DNA of 58,181 nt from Deltaproteobacteria bacterium (GTDB taxonomy: Bacteria > Desulfobacterota > Desulfobulbia > Desulfobulbales > Desulfurivibrionaceae): assembly GCA_021847425.1 (NCBI GenBank), contig JAJZRF010000011.1, forward strand, positions 1 to 58,181, read 5' to 3'. Under the pieces are notes generated by a model. It did no database searches. It had not been told where the DNA came from and saw only the letters and a program-made list of their open reading frames with translations. Positions within the stretch are counted from its first letter, which is position 1. Each line of letters opens with the position of its first letter. This document shows, piece by piece, positions 15,678-24,261 of the stretch. The position numbers and the translations under genes are program-made.

Positions 15678-16268
15678 ATGACGGAAGGGTTAAATCGCAG
15701 GAAGTCGGTTCGGGTCACGGACAGGGTGATGCTGGCAATTCAGCCGGTTCCCGCGGAAAAGATGCAGACTGTTGCCAATGACTTTCAGCAGGGAATCTCT
15801 CCTTACAATCAGGGAGAACTTGCCGATATCCAGCTGTTCATCGGCGCCCAGAGTGCCTTGGCCGGGCTGCGGGAGCGGGATGCGGATCTGGCGGATTATC
15901 TGCAGCATCTGGACAACAAGATGAACCTGATGCTCAAGCAGGTCAGGGGGGGAGAGAGTCCCCTGGATGCCCTGATCATGCGCAAGGCCAATATCAGCGC
16001 CAATGGCATTGCTTTTTTCACCGATACTCCGGCCAGGCTGGATGAGATTGTGGAGATCCATGTGGTCCTGCTTCCCGCCTATATCTATGTGTATTGCTTT
16101 GGCAAGGTCAATGCCTGCGGTCCGGCCCCGGAAGAGGAAGCGTCTGGATCTAAATTCCGGGTCGCCCTGGAGTTTGTTTTTCTTCTTGACGAGGACCGGG
16201 AAAAAATCATCCAGCATACCTTCAAGCAACAGAGCCTGGCTCTGCGCAACCGCAGGCTGAATCCCTGA
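15678..16268 (+). CDS. PilZ-domain protein, probable cyclic-di-GMP effector
   Basis: A 196-residue cytoplasmic protein. RRKSVRV near residue 7 is the RxxxR half of a PilZ site. RKANISANGIAFFTD near residue 104 is the (D/N)xSxxG half, followed by beta strands (VEIHVVLLPAYIYVYCFGKV). Unusually about 90 mostly helical residues separate the two halves, where PilZ domains normally have about 20-30. It lies between panB and the fumarase genes. It could link cyclic-di-GMP to motility, since flagellar genes are nearby. Assignment is by motif only. Confidence 0.75.
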   Translation: MTEGLNRRKSVRVTDRVMLAIQPVPAEKMQTVANDFQQGISPYNQGELADIQLFIGAQSALAGLRERDADLADYLQHLDNKMNLMLKQVRGGESPLDALIMRKANISANGIAFFTDTPARLDEIVEIHVVLLPAYIYVYCFGKVNACGPAPEEEASGSKFRVALEFVFLLDEDREKIIQHTFKQQSLALRNRRLNP

Positions 16269-16344
16269 TGGCATCGCAGGCTCGCTTACCTGTATCTGAC
16301 GATTTTTGTTTAGCCATCCCCAATTGTTGAGTGTTTTTCAAACC

Positions 16345-17181
16345 ATGCGAGAGATTGACAGCAACGAAATCCGCAAGGGTGTCCGTGATCTGACCATTGC
16401 CGCGGCCCACGATCTGGAGCCGGATATCCTGGAGGCCCTGCGCGGTGCGCGGGACCGGGAGACCGGGGAACTGGCCGGCAATATCCTGGACCTTCTTCTT
16501 GTCAATGCCGAGATCGCCAGCCGGGAGAGGATTCCGGTGTGCCAGGATACCGGCACCGGTATCCTTTTTCTTGAACTCGGTCAGGAGGTCCACATAAGGG
16601 GCGATCTGAACGACGCGTTGCAGGAAGGGGTGCGGCTCGGCTATGAGGAAGGGTATCTGCGTAAATCGGTTTGTGATCCGTTGACCCGTAAAAATACCGG
16701 GACCAACACTCCGGCCGTGGTGCATCTGGAAATGGTCCCGGGCGACCGCCTCGTCATCCGTTTTTTGCCCAAGGGGTGCGGCAGTGAGAACATGAGCAGT
16801 CTGGTCATGCTTCCTCCTGCCGCCGGGACGGAAGGGGTGGTCCAGCATGTGATCGACAGGGTGGTGGCCGCAGGCTCGAACCCTTGTCCGCCGATGATTG
16901 TCGGGGTTGGTCTTGGCGGCTCCTTTGAAAAAGCGGCTCTGTTGGCCAAAAAGGCCCTGCTGCGTCCGGTGGGCGTAAGAAGCGATCGGGCGGATGTGGC
17001 CGCGCTGGAAGAGAGGCTGCTGCGGGAGATCAATGCCCGGGGCCAGGGGGTCCACGGCTTTGGCGGGATCAACACGGCCTTGGCCGTGCACATGGAAACC
17101 TTTCCCTGTCATATAGCCAGCCTGCCGGTGGCAATCAATATCCAGTGCCATGCCCATCGGCATAAGGAAATTATCTTGTGA
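16345..17181 (+). CDS. Fumarate hydratase class I, alpha subunit
   Basis: A 278-residue alpha subunit of the two-subunit Fe-S hydro-lyase family (FumA N-terminal part, TtdA-like). Cysteines for the [4Fe-4S] cluster are visible in RIPVCQDTGTGILFLELG, RKSVCDPLTRKNTGTNTP and PKGCGSENMSS. The motif VGVGLGGSFEKAALLAKKAL is typical. It interconverts fumarate and malate, with an oxygen-sensitive cluster typical of anaerobes. The ATG at 16345 fits the family start; a TTG 13 codons upstream is possible. The beta subunit follows. L-tartrate dehydratase cannot be excluded by sequence alone. Confidence 0.9.
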   Translation: MREIDSNEIRKGVRDLTIAAAHDLEPDILEALRGARDRETGELAGNILDLLLVNAEIASRERIPVCQDTGTGILFLELGQEVHIRGDLNDALQEGVRLGYEEGYLRKSVCDPLTRKNTGTNTPAVVHLEMVPGDRLVIRFLPKGCGSENMSSLVMLPPAAGTEGVVQHVIDRVVAAGSNPCPPMIVGVGLGGSFEKAALLAKKALLRPVGVRSDRADVAALEERLLREINARGQGVHGFGGINTALAVHMETFPCHIASLPVAINIQCHAHRHKEIIL

Positions 17182-17216
17182 AAACTGAACGCTGAAGGTT
17201 GAGGACTGTACCAATT

Positions 17217-17810
17217 ATGTCGTTACTGCGCGGGGAATCTGTTTTTTTTGACAATCTGCCCGAGGTTCGTCTGCCTTTTACCCCGGAGGCCCTGGCCTCG
17301 CTCAAGGCCGGGCAACTGATAAGCCTGAGCGGGACGCTGTACACCGGCCGGGATCAGACCCATCGCCGGCTCTGCGCCCTGCTGGACGAGGGAAAGGATC
17401 TGCCGGTGGATCTGGCTGGTCAGCTGCTCTATTATGTTGGACCGAGTCCACCCCGGCCCGGTCGGGTAATCGGCGCGGCAGGCCCCACCACCAGCTACCG
17501 GATGGACAGCTACACCCCGCGGCTCCTTGCCCTTGGGCTTGCGGCGACCATGGGCAAGGGCGCCCGCTCTGCCGAGGTGCGTCAGGCAATGCTGGCGCAT
17601 GGGGCCGTGTATCTCGCCGCCATCGGCGGAGCCGGGGCGTTTTTGTCTCAATGTGTGAAAAAGTCGGAGCTGGTTGCCTTTGGTGATGCCGGGCCGGAGG
17701 CCCTATATCGGTTTGAGGTGGAAAACTTTCCGGCCGTGGTGATCAATGACTTGGACGGTCGTGACTACTATGCGCTGGTTGCCGCAGCAAATAAAAAAGG
17801 AGAGGGCTGA
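17217..17810 (+). CDS. Fumarate hydratase class I, beta subunit
   Basis: A 197-residue beta subunit (FumA C-terminal part, TtdB-like). It shows ISLSGTLYTGRDQTHRRL, the glycine-rich IGAAGPTTSYRMDSYTP substrate loop, MGKGARS and AAIGGAGAFLSQCVKKSE. It pairs with the alpha subunit 35 bases upstream to form one active enzyme. Its stop codon lies inside the loop of the terminator hairpin, so translation ends within the termination signal. Confidence 0.9.
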   Translation: MSLLRGESVFFDNLPEVRLPFTPEALASLKAGQLISLSGTLYTGRDQTHRRLCALLDEGKDLPVDLAGQLLYYVGPSPPRPGRVIGAAGPTTSYRMDSYTPRLLALGLAATMGKGARSAEVRQAMLAHGAVYLAAIGGAGAFLSQCVKKSELVAFGDAGPEALYRFEVENFPAVVINDLDGRDYYALVAAANKKGEG

Positions 17811-17824
17811 GCCTCTCCTTTTTT
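17793..17824. terminator. Bidirectional terminator between fumarase and ctpA-like genes
   Basis: AAGGAGAGG (17797-17805) pairs with CCTCTCCTT (17812-17820) over a 6-base loop. A run of A on the left and T on the right extends the stem, giving T-tracts on both strands. It serves the convergent fumarase and division operons. Confidence 0.9.
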
Positions 17825-17882
17825 GGTCAATGCCCAGCCAGGCTGGCTGAGCATTGTGTGTTTGTGTACTTCTTCGTTGTCT

Positions 17883-19265
17883 TTATTTCCTGCCAAAAAT
17901 GTTCAAACCTTTGAGCAGCGTGAGCGCGGTGTTCAACTGCTGATCCTTGCTCAGATCCTCCGGCTGCACCTTTTCTTTTGTCGCAGGGGTCGGGGTCTTG
18001 CCCTTTACTTTCGGCTTTTCCCCGGTTTTTGGTTTTTCCTCTTTCTGAGTCGTGTCTTCATTCAGGCCATTACTGATGTGATGTTCCAGATCTTTTTCCC
18101 GCAGGTATTTCGGCTTTTTCTCCGGTTCGTCGGCTTTTTCGTCATTTTCCACTGAGGTGTTCGTCGGGGAGGGGACAACGATGTCCGGGGTAATGCCCGT
18201 GGCCTGGATTGAGCGGCCACTGGGAGTGTAATATCTGGCCGTGGTCAATCTGAGGCCTGCCCCGTTGTCCATGGGGATGATGGTCTGTACCGAGCCCTTG
18301 CCAAAGGTTTGGGCGCCGATGATCACCGCTTTTTTGTGGTCCTGCAGAGCGCCGGCCACGATTTCCGAGGCGCTGGCGCTCCCTTCGTTCACCAGCACCA
18401 CCAGAGGGAATTTGTACTTGCCGCCATTGGCGTGGGCATAAAAAACGGTGTTCTGTTCCTTGACCCGGCCCTTGGTGGAGACAATCACGCCCTCGTCGAT
18501 GAAGATGTCGGCAATCTTTACGGCCTGGTCGAGAAGTCCGCCCGGGTTATTGCGAAGATCCAGGATAAGCCCTTTTATCTTCCCTTCCTTTTCCATGTTG
18601 GCGAGCGCTTTTTTGAAGTCCGCCGTGGTCTGCGCCTGGAAGTTGGCTATGTGGATATAGGGATATCCCGGTTCCAGCATTTTCGCTTTGACGCTGTGGA
18701 TGGGAATAATATCGCGAATCAGGGTGATCTCCTTGATGTCGGTCCAACCCTTGCGATAGATGGAGATGGTCACCTCCGAGCCTTTCGGACCCCGCAGTCG
18801 TTTTACCGCCTCCATAAGGCTCATGTCCTGGGTCTGCTCGTCGCCGATCTTGACGATTTTGTCGCCAGCCTTAATCCCTTTGGCAAAGGCCGGTGTTCCT
18901 TCGATGGGAGAGACAACCGTGAGGATGTTGTCCTTCATGGTTATTTCGATGCCGATGCCGGTGAAGCTTCCCTGGGTTTCTACCTGCAATTCCTTGAAAT
19001 CATCCGGTTTCATATAAGAAGAATGTGGGTCCAGGGTGGCGAGCATGCCCTTGATTGCCCCTTCAATGGCCTTCTGGCTGTCCACCTCATCAACGTAATT
19101 TTCCTGAACCAGATTGAGAACCTTGGAAAAGGACTCAAGACTTTCGTAAGTATCCTGGGTTGTTGCCGTGACTGTTGAGTAATTCCAGACCAGCATCGAA
19201 CCGATGACTACACAGAGAGCGAGGGCAATATTTTTTATAACCGACCGTTTTGACAAGATTTTCAT
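17883..19265 (-). CDS. S41-family C-terminal processing protease (CtpA/Prc-like)
   Basis: A 460-residue secreted or membrane-anchored protease with one N-terminal hydrophobic segment (residues 12-30). A PDZ domain runs from GIGIEITMKDNILTVVSPIEGTPA. The S41 core has LILDLRNNPGGLLDQAV, the catalytic Ser in NEGSASASEIVAGALQD and the catalytic Lys in AQTFGKGSVQT. The C-terminal 90 residues are charged and Lys/Glu/Pro-rich and probably disordered. Last in the ftsE-ftsX-envC operon, it may trim a peptidoglycan hydrolase or its activator. Confidence 0.94.
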   Translation of the reverse strand: MKILSKRSVIKNIALALCVVIGSMLVWNYSTVTATTQDTYESLESFSKVLNLVQENYVDEVDSQKAIEGAIKGMLATLDPHSSYMKPDDFKELQVETQGSFTGIGIEITMKDNILTVVSPIEGTPAFAKGIKAGDKIVKIGDEQTQDMSLMEAVKRLRGPKGSEVTISIYRKGWTDIKEITLIRDIIPIHSVKAKMLEPGYPYIHIANFQAQTTADFKKALANMEKEGKIKGLILDLRNNPGGLLDQAVKIADIFIDEGVIVSTKGRVKEQNTVFYAHANGGKYKFPLVVLVNEGSASASEIVAGALQDHKKAVIIGAQTFGKGSVQTIIPMDNGAGLRLTTARYYTPSGRSIQATGITPDIVVPSPTNTSVENDEKADEPEKKPKYLREKDLEHHISNGLNEDTTQKEEKPKTGEKPKVKGKTPTPATKEKVQPEDLSKDQQLNTALTLLKGLNIFGRK

Positions 19266-19391
19266 GAAGGGGGTCCTTAACCGGAAAACGCCAGGATAGG
19301 CTTAGTTGTTGGTCTGGATGAAGAGAATTCTTTTTAAATTAGCATGTTTCGTGTAGGAAAACAATGATTTATCCATGTGGCAAGGTGAAGA

Positions 19392-20687
19392 TCAGCGGGA
19401 GGTCTTTTTAGTAGTCTTGATGGTGAGTTTGGCGTTGTTTATCCACAGTAGAGGATTTTCTGGCTTTGTTCCATGGCGAATCTCGAAGTGGAGGCCCTCT
19501 CCCAGCAACCCTTCCTGGTCGCTCATCACGCCAATCACTTCGCCTCTGGAAACCGTGTCCCCCTCCTCTTTGAAGAATTTTGCGGCGCGGGAAACAAGGC
19601 TGATGTACTGCTGGCCATGGTCAATGATGAGCAGGTTGCCATAGCCGCGCAGGAATTTGGCGTAGATTACCTTGCCGCCGTAGATGGCGGTGATTTCAGT
19701 GCCCGGCGCAGTCTTGATGTCAATACCGTTGGCAAAGGTGGCAATCCCGAATTTTTGCTGGACGCTTTTGCCGAACAGGGTTGTCACCGTACCTGGCGCC
19801 GGTGGAGAGAGACGGCCTTTCTGGGCGGCAAAGCCGAGATTGTCCGTCCGGGAATTATGGGTGGTGGTCAAGCGCGTTTCCGTGGGGTGAGCTTCTTTCT
19901 GTCGGGCTCTGGCTGCTTCAGCTTTGGCTGCTTCGGCTTTGAGCTGCTCAATGGTGTTGGTCAGCCTGTCCGCCGCTCCTTCAAGTTCCTTAAGCGCCAG
20001 CTGGTAGAGTTTTTTCTCGGTTTTCACCTTTTGCAGCAACCGCATTCTTTCTTCTCGGGTGGAGGCCAACTGCTCATTTTGTCCCTTGATCTTGGTAATG
20101 GTTTCCAGCAGGGACTGTTTTTCCTGATGGAGGCTGATCTGCGTTTTTTCAAGCGTCTCCACCCTGTTCCGGTAATCCCGGATAACCTCCTGGTCGCGCT
20201 TGAGCAGGGCGTCGAAATATTCGCGAAAGGCGAGGAGGTCTGGCAGTTCGCGGGCGGAAAAGAGAACATTCAACATGCCGATCTCTCCCATCCGGTAAAA
20301 GGAGTTGAGCCGTTTTTTGATATGGCGCTTTGCCTGTTCCTTGGCTTCTTTTGCCTGGACGGCCTCATCCTGCTTTGCCGCCATGAGTTCTTCGTGTTTG
20401 GCCAGTTCCTTTTTCAGTTGGGTGAGCTTATCGCCCTCATTCTGGATATGGCCATTCAGACGGTCCAGTTCAGTGAGCAGGGAGCTCTCTTTTTTATTGG
20501 TAGTCTGTACCCTGGATTTCTGATCTTCGATGCCTTTCTTCAGGCGTTGGGCCCTTTTCTGCTCCTCGACAATCTTGGAGTCCACCGCCGTTTCCGCAGC
20601 CAAACAAAACCGTTGGCCAAGGCAGATGACCAGGACCATGGTCAACAGGCAGACAGAAAAATATGGGCGGCGGAAAATGGAAGTCAT
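19392..20687 (-). CDS. EnvC-like murein hydrolase activator (degenerate LytM)
   Basis: A 431-residue protein with a signal peptide (to about residue 30), about 240 residues of coiled coil, and a C-terminal LytM/M23 domain. The domain is degenerate: the first zinc ligand is replaced (FANGIDIKTAPGT, Asn for His) and the HxH motif is reduced to GLHFEIRHG. Loss of the zinc site is the rule for EnvC, which does not cut peptidoglycan but activates amidases under FtsEX control. It sits 3 bases after ftsX, which supports that role. Confidence 0.9.
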   Translation of the reverse strand: MTSIFRRPYFSVCLLTMVLVICLGQRFCLAAETAVDSKIVEEQKRAQRLKKGIEDQKSRVQTTNKKESSLLTELDRLNGHIQNEGDKLTQLKKELAKHEELMAAKQDEAVQAKEAKEQAKRHIKKRLNSFYRMGEIGMLNVLFSARELPDLLAFREYFDALLKRDQEVIRDYRNRVETLEKTQISLHQEKQSLLETITKIKGQNEQLASTREERMRLLQKVKTEKKLYQLALKELEGAADRLTNTIEQLKAEAAKAEAARARQKEAHPTETRLTTTHNSRTDNLGFAAQKGRLSPPAPGTVTTLFGKSVQQKFGIATFANGIDIKTAPGTEITAIYGGKVIYAKFLRGYGNLLIIDHGQQYISLVSRAAKFFKEEGDTVSRGEVIGVMSDQEGLLGEGLHFEIRHGTKPENPLLWINNAKLTIKTTKKTSR

Positions 20688-20690
20688 GGA

Positions 20691-21578
20691 TCAGACGCGG
20701 ATGAATCTGCGGATTGAAAAAAGGCTGCCGCCCGTGCACAAAAGGACGCTGGTCAGCAGGATCGCGGTCGTGAGTTCCGGGGGGAAGAAGGCAAAATCAA
20801 AGAGGTTTAAAAAACCCGGGCCGCTGAAATGCCGGGCAATCCATTGATAGAGGATGTACAGCGCGGCAAGGCCGCAGCTTGAGCCCAGAAATCCCTGGAG
20901 CATGCCTTCAAGCAGGAGCGGCAGACGGATATAGGCGCTGGTGGCGCCAAGCAGTCTGAGAATCTCAAGTTCGCCCTGCCTGGAAAGCACGGTGAGGCGG
21001 AGGGTGTATGAAACGATAAAGGTCATGCTGATAATGAGCAGGCTCCCGCTTAAAAGAACCACGGCCCGGAGAAGATTGGTGAAGTAGCCAAAGCGGCGGA
21101 GCCAGTCGCTGCCGGACTGGACCTTGGCCGCGTGGGGCAAGGTCAGGAGAAAGTCGGAAAACTGGTTGATCTTGGTGAGATCATCCAGTTTTTTTAAGGG
21201 ATATACTTCGATGGAGGGCGGAAGGAAGTCGGGGCCCATGTCGTTTAAGATATCTTTTTCCTTACCCAATTGGGCGCTGAGCCGGGCAAAGGCCTCGGTC
21301 CGGGATACAAAAACGATTTTTTCCACCGGAGCGAAACCGCGGATCTTTTTTTCGAGTACCGGACGCATCGGCGCCGTAACTTCCTGGTCCAGATAAACAA
21401 TGAGACGGACATCGTTGCCGAGTCTTGTGCTGGCCCTGAGCATGTTGGTGTAAATGAGGAAGAAAAAAGCAAAGAGGAGCACGGAGAGGGTCACGGTCAG
21501 CAGGGTCATGACCTGTGTCCCCCAGGTTTGCCGGAGATTTTTTCCTGTTTGGCGTAAGATGTAGGCCAGAAAATGCAT
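20691..21578 (-). CDS. ftsX: Cell division protein FtsX
   Basis: A 295-residue ABC3-type permease. An N-terminal cytoplasmic helix precedes TM1 (VMTLLTVTLSVLLFAFFFLIY), then an extracytoplasmic domain of about 120 residues (VRLIVYLDQEV...). Three more helices follow, with the coupling motif RQGELEILRLLGATSAYIRLP. FtsX transmits FtsE ATP hydrolysis to EnvC-type activators outside the membrane. AAGGAG precedes the ATG. It is separated from ftsE by an unusual 284-base gap. Confidence 0.95.
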   Translation of the reverse strand: MHFLAYILRQTGKNLRQTWGTQVMTLLTVTLSVLLFAFFFLIYTNMLRASTRLGNDVRLIVYLDQEVTAPMRPVLEKKIRGFAPVEKIVFVSRTEAFARLSAQLGKEKDILNDMGPDFLPPSIEVYPLKKLDDLTKINQFSDFLLTLPHAAKVQSGSDWLRRFGYFTNLLRAVVLLSGSLLIISMTFIVSYTLRLTVLSRQGELEILRLLGATSAYIRLPLLLEGMLQGFLGSSCGLAALYILYQWIARHFSGPGFLNLFDFAFFPPELTTAILLTSVLLCTGGSLFSIRRFIRV

Positions 21579-21862
21579 CGTCTGGTACTCCTTGGAAAAG
21601 AAAGCTGTTTCGCCGTAACGTATATGGCTTGGGAGCCGTTACGGAATAAAAAGGATCGGCAGACGGTTCCGTTACGGCCCCTGCGCCGTCGCCGCTGACA
21701 CAGCTGTCGTTTCGGCCATGCAGGCGGCAAGGTTTTTTGCTGCCACGGTTTAGGAGCCGTGCGAAAAAAACTTGTACTATCCTGCTTCTCCTTTACGGCT
21801 CCTTATGCCGTCTTGGCAGGACTCGATGTCCAAGTTATTTTTGCTCAACGGTTTAGCGGCGG
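21579..21862. repeat. ftsE-ftsX gap with clustered short inverted repeats
   Basis: Where ftsE and ftsX normally abut, 284 bases hold several small hairpins built from CCGTAACG/CGTTACGG (21613-21620 with 21637-21644), CACGG/CCGTG (21744-21761) and ACGGC/GCCGT (about 21795-21812). The motif GGAGCCGT recurs in both orientations. No coding frame with protein character is seen. Confidence 0.6.
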
Positions 21863-22591
21863 CTACGCTTCAAAAAGTTCAATCTGCCGGGGCGCACGAT
21901 TGGGATGGGCGGAAAGTTTTCCGTTGCAGAGCGCCATGACCCGATGTTGTGTTTCCGCGTAAATCGACTCATCATGGGTGGCGACAATGATGGTCGAACC
22001 ATTTTTTTCGTTTAAATGCCGGAAGAGATTGACGACCAGCTCTGTCGCCGCGGCGTCAAGATTGCCGGTCGGCTCATCGGCCAGCAGCAGGCTCGGTCCA
22101 TTGGCGGCGGCCCGCGCCAGGGCCACTCGTTGCTGTTCGCCGCGGGAGAGTTCGCCGACAAGTTTATCCCGTTTGTCCGAGAGGTTGAGCAGGGCCAGCA
22201 GTTCCTCCACTCTTGCCTGAATATCCTTTGTGCTTGCGTAAGTCACTTCCATGGCCATGGCTATGTTCTGCAGTACGGTTTGCTTGTCCAGCAGTCTGAA
22301 CTCCTGATAGGCAACGCCGATTTTTTGACGCATACGCTGGATGCCGGCCGTGCTGATCCGGGAAAGGTCGCGGCCTGCCACCTCGATGACGCCGCTGGTG
22401 GGGGTTTCAAGGCGGCAGATCAGCTTGATCAGGGTTGTTTTGCCAGCGCCGCTCATCCCGGTGAGAAAAAGGATTTCTCCCTTGTATATCCGCAGGGAAA
22501 CATCTTCCACGGCGACAACATCAGGGGGGTAGATCTTGGTGACGTTCACCAGTTCGACCAGGGGTTTGTCTGTGCTTGCGTCTTTCGGCAT
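21863..22591 (-). CDS. ftsE: Cell division ATP-binding protein FtsE
   Basis: A 242-residue ABC ATPase with Walker A GMSGAGKTT, the Q-loop YQEFRLLD, signature LSRGEQQRVALARA, Walker B LLLADEPTGNLD and an H-loop in VATHDESI. It drives FtsX. It is first in the minus-strand operon. The C-terminus continues about 20 residues past the usual FtsE end (SAHPNRAPRQIELFEA). Confidence 0.94.
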   Translation of the reverse strand: MPKDASTDKPLVELVNVTKIYPPDVVAVEDVSLRIYKGEILFLTGMSGAGKTTLIKLICRLETPTSGVIEVAGRDLSRISTAGIQRMRQKIGVAYQEFRLLDKQTVLQNIAMAMEVTYASTKDIQARVEELLALLNLSDKRDKLVGELSRGEQQRVALARAAANGPSLLLADEPTGNLDAAATELVVNLFRHLNEKNGSTIIVATHDESIYAETQHRVMALCNGKLSAHPNRAPRQIELFEA

Positions 22592-22700
22592 GGGAAAACC
22601 TTTTTAGTCGGACGAAGGGAGCAGCCTCCGGATAGCGGCCAAGCCCGATGATACATAACAATCCAATAATTATTGATAAAATATAGCATGTGAAAAAAAA

Positions 22701-22730
22701 TTGACACTTTTTTTGTGAATAATGTATACA
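22701..22730 (+). promoter_or_regulatory. Sigma-70-type promoter for the sigma-54 activator gene
   Basis: TTGACA at 22701-22706 and TATACA at 22725-22730 are 18 bases apart, 57 bases upstream of the ATG at 22787. A perfect palindrome, CAATAATTATTG, lies upstream at 22664-22675 and could be an operator. The whole divergent gap to ftsE is AT-rich. Confidence 0.7.
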
Positions 22731-22786
22731 AAAGAACATAAGCTGTGAAATTTATTAAAATAAAATGAGAAACTAATGATGGTGGT

Positions 22787-24172
22787 ATGACACAGAATCC
22801 CCTGCTCCTTCTGCTTCTTGATTCTTCCGGCCGTTCTGCAGAGCTTGTCAAGGCTCTGCAGAAAAAAGAACTGGCTCTGGTTGTTGTCCGTTCCGAGGCG
22901 GAAGCCCGGCACTGGCTTGAGGAAAATCAGTGCCAGGCGATTCTCCTGGCGGTGTCCTCGCTTCAACTTCATGCCGCTTTTCTTGCTGACTTTCAGGATG
23001 CTTCCTCTGCGGCACCGTTCATCGTGGCGGCAAGCGAACCTTCGGTCAATGACGCGGTTGTGGCCTTGCAGGCCGGGGCTGTCGACTACCTTGAGACACC
23101 TGTGAGCGAAAGCCGCCTTGACGCCGCTCTGGATAAGGGTGGAGTGCGCCAAGAGACTTCTCCAGCCGGTCAGTCCCAGGCAAAGACCGGGAAAGGGTGC
23201 GCTGCCATCATCGGCAACAGCAGCGTCATGCGGCAGGTTTTTTCCCTGATCAAAAAAGTCTGCGATGCCGAAACCACGGTGTTGGTCCGGGGTGAATCCG
23301 GCACCGGCAAAGAGCTTATCGCCCAAGCCCTCCACTATGAAGGGGTGCGCGGCGGAGGTCCTTTTGTGCCGGTGAATTGCGGGGCCATCCCTGGGGAACT
23401 GCTGGAAAGTGAACTGTTCGGCCATGAAAAGGGGGCGTTTACCCATGCGATCCGGACCCGGCTTGGCCGTTTTGAACTGGCCAACGGGGGCACGGTTTTT
23501 CTGGACGAGATTTCCGAGATGAGTCCCATGCTCCAGGTAAAACTGTTGCGGGTTCTTCAGGAAAAAGAGTTTGAACGGATCGGCGGCACCAAGACAATCA
23601 GTTCGGACTTTCGGGTGGTTGCCGCGACCAACCGGGATCTTGAGCAGGAGGTCCAGGCCGGGCGTTTTCGGGAAGATCTTTATTACCGTCTCAATGTTAT
23701 CCCAATCGAGGCGCCGCCCCTGCGGGAGCGGGTTCAGGATATCCCTCTGCTGGTCGAGCATTTCGTGGCCAGGTTTAACCGGCCCAGGAAGAAAAAAATC
23801 AAGGGCGTGGCCGAGGAAGTCATGACCAGGCTTGCACGCTACGCCTGGCCCGGCAATGTCCGCGAGCTCGAAAACATGCTGGAGCGCATGGTGATTCTTG
23901 CGGGCAGCGATATGCTCTCGGTGTCCGATTTGCCGGAGCGCTTGCTGGAGGCTGGGGCCGCTGCCCCGGCCGAGCGGTTTGAAGAACTTCCCGAGCAGGG
24001 TTTTTTTCTTAATGAGGTGCTGGCTGAATTTGAAAAACGGTTGATTCTGCAAGCCCTTGAACAGACAGGTTGGGTCAAGAACAGGGCGGCCAAACTTTTG
24101 AATGTGAACCGGACAACCCTCATTGAGAAGATGAAACGATTCAAGTTGGCTTCTTTTTCTGCCGAGGCGTAG
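22787..24172 (+). CDS. Sigma-54-interacting transcriptional regulator with degenerate receiver and GAFTHA loop
   Basis: A 461-residue NtrC-family protein. The N-terminal 115 residues have a receiver-like length and pattern, but the phospho-acceptor Asp position reads AILLAVSS and the usual Lys region reads YLETPVS, so it is probably not phosphorylated. The AAA+ domain has Walker A GESGTGKE (169-176) and Walker [10 protein letters not shown]. The sigma-54 contact loop reads GAFTHA (216-221), not GAFTGA. A Fis-type HTH ends the protein ([22 protein letters not shown]). As in FleQ/FlrA, a master flagellar regulator with a non-canonical receiver heads the cascade. That role is inference from position. 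Confidence 0.88.
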   Translation: MTQNPLLLLLLDSSGRSAELVKALQKKELALVVVRSEAEARHWLEENQCQAILLAVSSLQLHAAFLADFQDASSAAPFIVAASEPSVNDAVVALQAGAVDYLETPVSESRLDAALDKGGVRQETSPAGQSQAKTGKGCAAIIGNSSVMRQVFSLIKKVCDAETTVLVRGESGTGKELIAQALHYEGVRGGGPFVPVNCGAIPGELLESELFGHEKGAFTHAIRTRLGRFELANGGTVFLDEISEMSPMLQVKLLRVLQEKEFERIGGTKTISSDFRVVAATNRDLEQEVQAGRFREDLYYRLNVIPIEAPPLRERVQDIPLLVEHFVARFNRPRKKKIKGVAEEVMTRLARYAWPGNVRELENMLERMVILAGSDMLSVSDLPERLLEAGAAAPAERFEELPEQGFFLNEVLAEFEKRLILQALEQTGWVKNRAAKLLNVNRTTLIEKMKRFKLASFSAEA

Positions 24173-24261
24173 AAATAGAAAGAAGGGTGCGCCTCCTTCT
24201 GTCCGGTGCTTGGCCTGGTAAGCGGCAACAGCGCTTGATCCCGACTTCCGTGAAAGAAATC

